64,000 bases of DNA, taken from Synechococcus sp. CBW1107. Its GTDB lineage: Bacteria > Cyanobacteriota > Cyanobacteriia > PCC-6307 > Cyanobiaceae. The position numbers and the translations under genes are program-made. This document shows, in pieces, positions 59,251 through 64,000 of this stretch (positions are counted from its first letter, which is position 1; every line of letters starts with the position of its first letter). The DNA lies in assembly GCF_015841355.1 (NCBI RefSeq), contig NZ_CP064908.1, positions 1,550,001 to 1,614,000 of the forward strand, in the 5' to 3' direction. The notes beneath the pieces were generated by a model, which saw only the letters and a program-made list of their open reading frames with translations, did not search any database and was not told the origin of the DNA.

Positions 59251-59907
59251 ATGGCGATTGAACTGATCCAGAAGCTGCCCGATCTGATCGGTGCGGCCGT
59301 GGCTGCCAATCCGATCGCCGGTTATGGGGCCATCTTCGGAGCCATGTTCCTGGAGAACCTCTTCCCGCCCATCCCCTCAGAGCTCATCATGCCTCTGGGG
59401 GGCTTTTACGTGCAGCAGGGGCAGCTGGCCCTCGTGCCCGTGGTGCTGGCCGGCCTGGCGGGCACCGTGCTGGGGGCACTGCCCTGGTACGGCGTCGGCC
59501 GTCTGGTCAATGAGGAGCGGATCGAGCACTGGCTCGAGCGCCATGGCCGCTGGATCGGCATCAGTCCCCAGGAACTGCACCGCAGCCGCACCTGGTTCGG
59601 CCGCCACGGCACGGCTCTGGTGTTCTGGGGCCGGCTGGTACCTGGCATCCGCACGCTGATCTCCGTTCCCGCCGGCATCGAGATGATGCCGCTGGTGCCC
59701 TTCCTGATCTGGACCACGGCCGGCAGCCTGATCTGGACCTTGCTGCTGACGGTGGCCGGCATGGCCCTCGGGCAGGGCTACGCCAACGTGGAGGTCTGGC
59801 TGCAGCCCGTGACTCAGGTGATCAAGGTGGGGCTGGTGCTGGCGGTGCTGGCCTTCGCGGTCTGGCTGGGGCTGCGGACCTGGAAGAAGCGCCAGACCAG
59901 CCGCTGA
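59251..59907 (+). CDS. DedA family membrane protein
   Basis: A 218-residue protein with about five hydrophobic segments. The family strings are GAMFLENLFPPIPSELIMPLGG near the N-terminus and FWGRLVPGIRTLISVPAGIEM later, where the Arg residues and the Glu of ENLFP are conserved. Members are thought to move undecaprenyl phosphate or other lipids across the inner leaflet, which would fit with the surface-glycan pathways in this window. It follows ahcY by 61 bases. Confidence 0.88.
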   Translation: MAIELIQKLPDLIGAAVAANPIAGYGAIFGAMFLENLFPPIPSELIMPLGGFYVQQGQLALVPVVLAGLAGTVLGALPWYGVGRLVNEERIEHWLERHGRWIGISPQELHRSRTWFGRHGTALVFWGRLVPGIRTLISVPAGIEMMPLVPFLIWTTAGSLIWTLLLTVAGMALGQGYANVEVWLQPVTQVIKVGLVLAVLAFAVWLGLRTWKKRQTSR

Positions 59908-59928
59908 AGCAGGCCTTCGGGATCAGCG

Positions 59929-60324
59929 TCAGAACGGCACTTCCTCACTGCTGGGTTCGCCACCGCCGTAGGCACTGCCGCCATCGCCGTAGGCCCCCTG
60001 CTCGGCGTCCCGCTTGGAACCCAGCAGTTCCAGCCGGTCGACCCGGACCACCGGCTTGCTGCGCTCCTCACCGGTGGCACGGTCTGTCCAGCGGTCGAGT
60101 TTGAAGGATCCGATGATGCCCAGCAGGGAGCCCTTGCGGACGTAATCGGCGGCCACCTGGGCCTGCTTACCCCAGATCTCGAGGTTGAACCAGTCGGGTT
60201 CGTCGTCGCGGCTGCGGCGGTTCACGGCCAGCGTGAGATTGGCCACAACGGTGCCGGATTCGAAGTAGCGCACTTCGGGGTCGCGGCCGGCACGGCCGAC
60301 GAGGGTCACGGAATTCACACCCAT
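59929..60324 (-). CDS. ssb: Single-stranded DNA-binding protein
   Basis: A 131-residue SSB. The OB fold starts with MGVNSVTLVGRAGRDPEVRY and includes DWFNLEIWGKQAQVAADYVRKG, and the C-terminus ends in EPSSEEVPF, the acidic tip used to recruit repair and replication proteins. It is shorter than E. coli SSB (178), as usual in picocyanobacteria. ATG 60324; the open frame extends upstream to 60465 but without family support. It diverges from mreB and converges on DedA with a 21-base gap. Confidence 0.93.
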   Translation of the reverse strand: MGVNSVTLVGRAGRDPEVRYFESGTVVANLTLAVNRRSRDDEPDWFNLEIWGKQAQVAADYVRKGSLLGIIGSFKLDRWTDRATGEERSKPVVRVDRLELLGSKRDAEQGAYGDGGSAYGGGEPSSEEVPF

Positions 60325-60465
60325 GGGGTCTCCAGAAAAAGGGGGGGATGGGGTCTCTTGGACCCATGATGCGCCACGTCCTGCAGCGCTTCTCTCTGCT
60401 GGTTCCACCCTTTGGCCTGGGTGTCCCACCCCGGCTCCGGCCGAGGGCCTCTTCAGGGGGTCCAC

Positions 60466-60475
60466 CTATGATTCG
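60466..60475 (+). promoter_or_regulatory. mreB: Candidate -10 element of mreB
   Basis: TATGAT at about 60470, 25 bases before the GTG start, resembling the sigma-70 -10 consensus at five of six bases. A -35 box is not clear. Confidence 0.35.
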
Positions 60476-60495
60476 CGCCGCTTGGCTGCTCACCA

Positions 60496-61542
60496 GTGTT
60501 CTTTCGTCGTTTCCAGCTCTCCCGTGACATCGGCATCGATCTGGGAACGGCCAACACCCTGATGTATGTCTCAGGCAAGGGGATCGTTCTTCAGGAACCG
60601 TCGGTGGTGGCGCTCGATCTGGAGAAGGGGGTCCCCCTGGCGGTGGGCGACGAGGCCAAATTGATGCTGGGCCGCACTCCAGGCAATATCCGCGCCGTGC
60701 GTCCCCTGCGCGATGGGGTGATCGCCGACTTCGACGCCGCCGAGATGATGATCAAGTCGTTCATCCAGAAGGGCAACGAAGGACGCGGCATCGTGGCTCC
60801 ACGGCTGGTGATCGGCATCCCCAGCGGTGTCACCGGCGTGGAGCGCCGGGCGGTGCGGGAGGCCGGTCTGGCCGGTGCCCGCGAGGTGCATCTGATCGAT
60901 GAGCCGGTGGCGGCCGCGATCGGGGCCGGTCTGCCGGTCACCGAACCCGTCGGCACCATGATCGTCGACATCGGTGGCGGCACCACTGAAGTGGCTGTGC
61001 TCAGCCTTGGCGGCACCGTGCTCAGTGAGTCGGTGCGGGTGGCGGGTGATGAGATCAGTGATGCCGTCACGGTGTATCTCAAGAAGGTCCACAACCTGGT
61101 GGTGGGTGAGCGCACCGCCGAGGAGATCAAGATCCGGATCGGCTCCGCCTTCCCCGACGACGACCACGATGAGTTCTCGATGGATGTGCGCGGCCTGCAC
61201 CTGCTCTCCGGTCTGCCCCGCACGATCAACATCCGCGCCGGAGACATCCGCGAGGCGATGGCCGAGCCGCTCAACGTGATCGTCGAAGCCGTCAAACGCA
61301 CCCTGGAGCGAACTCCGCCCGAGCTTGCCGCCGACATCGTCGATCGCGGCATCATGCTCGCCGGCGGCGGTGCCCTGGTGCGCGGCATCAGCGAGCTGAT
61401 CAGCCACGAGACCGGCATCCTCACTCACGTGGCCCAGGACCCACTGCTCTGCGTGGTCAACGGCTGTGGCCAGGTGCTGGAGGACTACAAACGTCTGGAG
61501 CGGGTCCTCGACACTCCTGACTTCTCTCGTCTCTCCACCTGA
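60496..61542 (+). CDS. mreB: Rod shape-determining protein MreB
   Basis: A 348-residue actin homologue that forms membrane filaments guiding lateral wall synthesis. The phosphate-1 motif is IGIDLGTANTLMYV, phosphate-2 IVDIGGGTTEVAVLSLGG, and the adenosine motif GIMLAGGGALVRG. The GTG 60496 gives FFRRFQLSRDIGI; the N-terminal amphipathic helix that anchors MreB to the membrane is FFRRFQL. It is the first gene of the mre operon; mreC follows after five bases. Confidence 0.96.
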   Translation: MFFRRFQLSRDIGIDLGTANTLMYVSGKGIVLQEPSVVALDLEKGVPLAVGDEAKLMLGRTPGNIRAVRPLRDGVIADFDAAEMMIKSFIQKGNEGRGIVAPRLVIGIPSGVTGVERRAVREAGLAGAREVHLIDEPVAAAIGAGLPVTEPVGTMIVDIGGGTTEVAVLSLGGTVLSESVRVAGDEISDAVTVYLKKVHNLVVGERTAEEIKIRIGSAFPDDDHDEFSMDVRGLHLLSGLPRTINIRAGDIREAMAEPLNVIVEAVKRTLERTPPELAADIVDRGIMLAGGGALVRGISELISHETGILTHVAQDPLLCVVNGCGQVLEDYKRLERVLDTPDFSRLST

Positions 61543-61547
61543 GTCCG

Positions 61548-62312
61548 GTGCCGTTCGGACGCCTCTTCCGCGTCCCCTGGCTGAGGCCGGTGGTCGGAGC
61601 CTGGCCCTGGGCCCTGGTGGCCGTTGCCCTGGTGGCCGTGCGCCTCAGCAAGGGCGCCCTGCTCAGTGATGCCTATGCCGTGATCAGCCGCCCCTTCTGG
61701 CCCGGCAGCGCCCAGAAGGAGTGGCTGCAGGCGGCGCAGCAGCTGGATCAGCAGACCAGGCTCAGCCAGCTGGAGCTCGACAACCGCCGCCTGCGCCACC
61801 TGCTCGATCTGCAGCGGGCCGATCCCGGCAAGGTCACCGCGCCGGTGATTTCCCGTGAGCCGGGCGACTGGTGGCATCAATTGGTCCTGGGGGCCGGAGG
61901 GCTTCAGGGGATCCGCCCGGGGGATTCGGTGATCGCTCCCGGCGGCCTGATCGGGCGGGTGGACAGCGTCACCCCCACCACCGCCCGGGTGGTTCTGCTC
62001 ACCGACAGCGCCAGCAAGGTGGGTGTCTGGGTGGCGAGGACCCAGCGTCATGGGCTGCTCACCGGGGTCGGCAGCAGCAGGCCGGTTCTCCGTTTCCTTG
62101 AGAAGGATCCCCAGGTGCGCCCGGGCGATGTGGTGGTCACCTCCCCCGCCAGCACCCTGGTGCCGCCGGGCCTGAGCGTGGGGGTGATCCAGTCGGTGGA
62201 TGAGAAGGCGGTGCCGGCCACACTGGCGGTGGTGCAGCTGAGCGCGCCGGTGGCTTCGGTCGACTGGGTGCAGGTGCTCACCCGCCGGGGACCCGCTCCG
62301 GCGGGAACCTGA
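61548..62312 (+). CDS. mreC: Rod shape-determining protein MreC
   Basis: A 254-residue bitopic protein that links MreB to the wall-synthesis enzymes. A single membrane helix (WPWALVAVALVAVRLS, about 19-34) is followed by a coiled coil (AAQQLDQQTRLSQLELDNRRLRH) and two beta-barrel parts, with HQLVLGAGGLQGIRPGD and KDPQVRPGDVVVTSPASTLVPPGL as the MreC signatures. GTG start, four bases from mreD. Confidence 0.92.
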   Translation: MPFGRLFRVPWLRPVVGAWPWALVAVALVAVRLSKGALLSDAYAVISRPFWPGSAQKEWLQAAQQLDQQTRLSQLELDNRRLRHLLDLQRADPGKVTAPVISREPGDWWHQLVLGAGGLQGIRPGDSVIAPGGLIGRVDSVTPTTARVVLLTDSASKVGVWVARTQRHGLLTGVGSSRPVLRFLEKDPQVRPGDVVVTSPASTLVPPGLSVGVIQSVDEKAVPATLAVVQLSAPVASVDWVQVLTRRGPAPAGT

Positions 62313-62315
62313 ACC

Positions 62316-62828
62316 ATGGCCAGCCTGCACCGCCGCCCCCTCTTCGTGGTCAGCGCCCTGGTGGTGCCTCTGCTCACCCTGGCGGCGCCAGGCGTGCTGC
62401 GGATCGGCGGGGTTCCCCCCAGCTGGGCGGTGCTCTGGCTGCTGCCCTGGTCGCTCGCGGATGGGCCCCTCTCCGGTGCCCTGGCGGGGCTGGCCCTGGG
62501 CCTCCTGCTCGACACCCTCCACCTCGGCGGTGCCACCCAGATGCCTGCCCTGGCCCTGCTGGGCTGGTGGTGGGGGCGGTTGTCGCGGCGGGGCCCGCCG
62601 ATCGAGCGCAGCTTCAGTCTTGGCCTGCTGGCCATGCTCGGCACGGCTCTCCTGGGGCTGAGTGTGCTGCTGCAGCGGCAGGCGGCCAGCGGCTGGGCGT
62701 CGCTGCTCAGCGCGGCGAACCTGCACACCCTGCTGGCCCAGGTGCTGGTGACGGCCCTGCTGGCACCCATGATCTGTTCGTTGCTGCTGTTGCTCTGGCG
62801 ACGGCACAGTGCCGTCGCACGGGGGTGA
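62316..62828 (+). CDS. mreD: Rod shape-determining protein MreD
   Basis: A 170-residue membrane protein with about five hydrophobic helices, in the position always taken by MreD after mreC. Sequence similarity to the family is weak by eye, as is usual, so the call relies partly on context. ATG 62316. The next gene starts five bases past its stop, continuing the operon. Confidence 0.85.
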   Translation: MASLHRRPLFVVSALVVPLLTLAAPGVLRIGGVPPSWAVLWLLPWSLADGPLSGALAGLALGLLLDTLHLGGATQMPALALLGWWWGRLSRRGPPIERSFSLGLLAMLGTALLGLSVLLQRQAASGWASLLSAANLHTLLAQVLVTALLAPMICSLLLLLWRRHSAVARG

Positions 62829-62832
62829 TGGG

Positions 62833-64000
62833 ATGACGAAACCTTTGCTGAATCGGCCCTTCCATCCCGGACGACGCTGGAGCCGGCGTGAGTTGATGGG
62901 CGGCGCCCTGCTCGCCCTGCTGGCCGGCTGTGGGGTCCGTCGCTCCAGCGGACCGGAACTGCAGTTCTGGACCCTTGATCTGGCACCGAAGTTCAACGAC
63001 TACCTGCGTGGGGTCATCTCCGCCTGGGAACAGGAGAATCCGGGCCTCAAGGTGCGCTGGACGGATGTGCCCTGGGGGTCGGTGGAGCGCAAGCTGCTGG
63101 CGGCGGTGTTCGCCCGCACGGCACCGGATGTGGTGAACCTGAATCCGCTGTTCGCGGCCAACCTCGCCAGCAAGGGCGGTCTGATGGATCTGGATCCGCT
63201 CCTGCCTCCGGGGGCCTCCGCCACCTACCTGCCCCTGATCTGGCAGGCCAGCCGCCAGGGCGGCAGGCAGTTCGCCATTCCCTGGTACCTCACGGCGAGG
63301 ATTTCCCTCAGCAACAGCGACCTGCTCACCCAGGCGGGGTATAGCCAGCCCCCCGGCCGCTGGGAGGAGGTGCCGGCCTTTGCCGAGGCCGTCAGGCGCC
63401 GCACCGGCAAGTACGCCCTGTTCGTCACGGTGGTGCCCGATGACTCGGCCGAGCTGCTGGAGTCGATGGTGCAGATGGGGGTGACCCTGCAGGATCGGCG
63501 CCAGCGGGCTGCCTTCAACACTCCGGCTGGCCGCCGGGCGTTTGCGTTCTGGAGCGACCTCTACAGACGGGGACTTCTGCCTCGGGAGGTGGTGAGCCAG
63601 GGCTACCGCCGGGCCGTGGAGCTCTACCAGAGTGGTGAACTGGCCCTGCTCTCCAGCGGCGCCGAGTTCCTGCGCAGCATTCAGACCAATGCCCCCGGCA
63701 TTGCCGCCGTCACCCGGCCGGGGCCGCCCCTGACGGGCCCCGACGGCCTGGCGAACGTGGCGGTGATGAACCTGGCCGTCTCACGCCAGAGCACGAAGGC
63801 GAAGCAGGCGCTCAGCTTTGCCCTCTACCTCACCAATGCCGCCAACCAGGCCCGCTTTGCCGAGGAAGCCCGGGTGCTCCCTTCGGCGAGGCAGGCCCTG
63901 GAGCGCATCGAGCAGGGATTGCGCCGGCAGACCCCCGCGGATGCCCAGGAGCGGCTGGTGCGGCAGGCGCGGTTGCAGTCGGCGGAGACCCTCGGCCGGG
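62833..64000 (+). CDS. Extracellular sugar-binding lipoprotein (ABC transporter), 3' end outside window
   Basis: At least 389 residues of a family-1 solute-binding protein. The N-terminus has a twin-arginine motif with a lipobox, RRWSRRELMGGALLALLAGC, so it should be exported folded by Tat and lipid-anchored. The mature part shows QFWTLDLAPKFNDYLRGVI, AWEQENPGLKVRW, ARTAPDVVNLNP, and RWEEVPAFAEAV, as in maltose- and trehalose-type binding proteins. The specific sugar is unknown. It is linked to mreBCD by a five-base gap, an arrangement that suggests shared transcription with cell-shape genes. The stop codon lies beyond 64000. Confidence 0.88.
   Translation, partial: MTKPLLNRPFHPGRRWSRRELMGGALLALLAGCGVRRSSGPELQFWTLDLAPKFNDYLRGVISAWEQENPGLKVRWTDVPWGSVERKLLAAVFARTAPDVVNLNPLFAANLASKGGLMDLDPLLPPGASATYLPLIWQASRQGGRQFAIPWYLTARISLSNSDLLTQAGYSQPPGRWEEVPAFAEAVRRRTGKYALFVTVVPDDSAELLESMVQMGVTLQDRRQRAAFNTPAGRRAFAFWSDLYRRGLLPREVVSQGYRRAVELYQSGELALLSSGAEFLRSIQTNAPGIAAVTRPGPPLTGPDGLANVAVMNLAVSRQSTKAKQALSFALYLTNAANQARFAEEARVLPSARQALERIEQGLRRQTPADAQERLVRQARLQSAETLGR

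Overview
The window is chromosomal DNA from a high-GC picocyanobacterium of the Synechococcus/Cyanobium type. This rests on a psbZ photosystem II gene, a 601-residue aspartate kinase with four ACT domains, a SecA without the C-terminal zinc motif, a group-2 sigma-70 factor, and the dense, GC-rich gene arrangement. Naming a species is not possible from the sequence alone.

Left core block (1-9186): the 3' end of uvrB, a membrane sugar-phosphate transferase, lysC, holA, a cobH gene fused in frame to a DUF6165 domain, mutS, psbZ and ribH.

Accessory island (about 9190-38365): a surface-glycan region with much lower GC in places. It holds two GT4 glycosyltransferases and an ABC exporter pair (ATPase and ABC-2 permease) in one overlapping + strand operon, then a third GT4, a radical SAM/SPASM-like enzyme, a GT8-like and a GT2 glycosyltransferase, and a large acyltransferase with an SGNH-like domain. 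It also holds three members of an unnamed protein family (two intact, one broken by an insertion sequence) that I infer to be beta-propellers. The island is full of insertion sequences: a complete IS3-family element with an A6G frameshift site, two identical 1600-bp IS256-family copies with perfect but different 8-bp target duplications, an IS66-family element with 8-bp duplications, and an IS21-family element with 5-bp duplications. There are also two decayed IS3 relics, one of them split by an IS256 copy. The exporter and sugar-transfer genes point to assembly and export of a cell-surface polysaccharide. The propeller family and the radical SAM gene are the least explained parts.

Right core block (38366-64000): tRNA-Gly(GCC), a GNAT acetyltransferase, secA, cysE with a GntR-type regulator, a dienelactone-hydrolase-like protein, infC, miaA, gyrB with a small exported protein, a cation/proton antiporter, glutathione peroxidase, mgtE, a sigma-70 factor, a GtrII-like membrane protein, mutY, a PfkB sugar kinase, tsaE, ahcY, a DedA protein, ssb, and the mreBCD cell-shape operon. 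The operon continues into a Tat-type lipoprotein of the sugar-binding family that runs off the end of the window.
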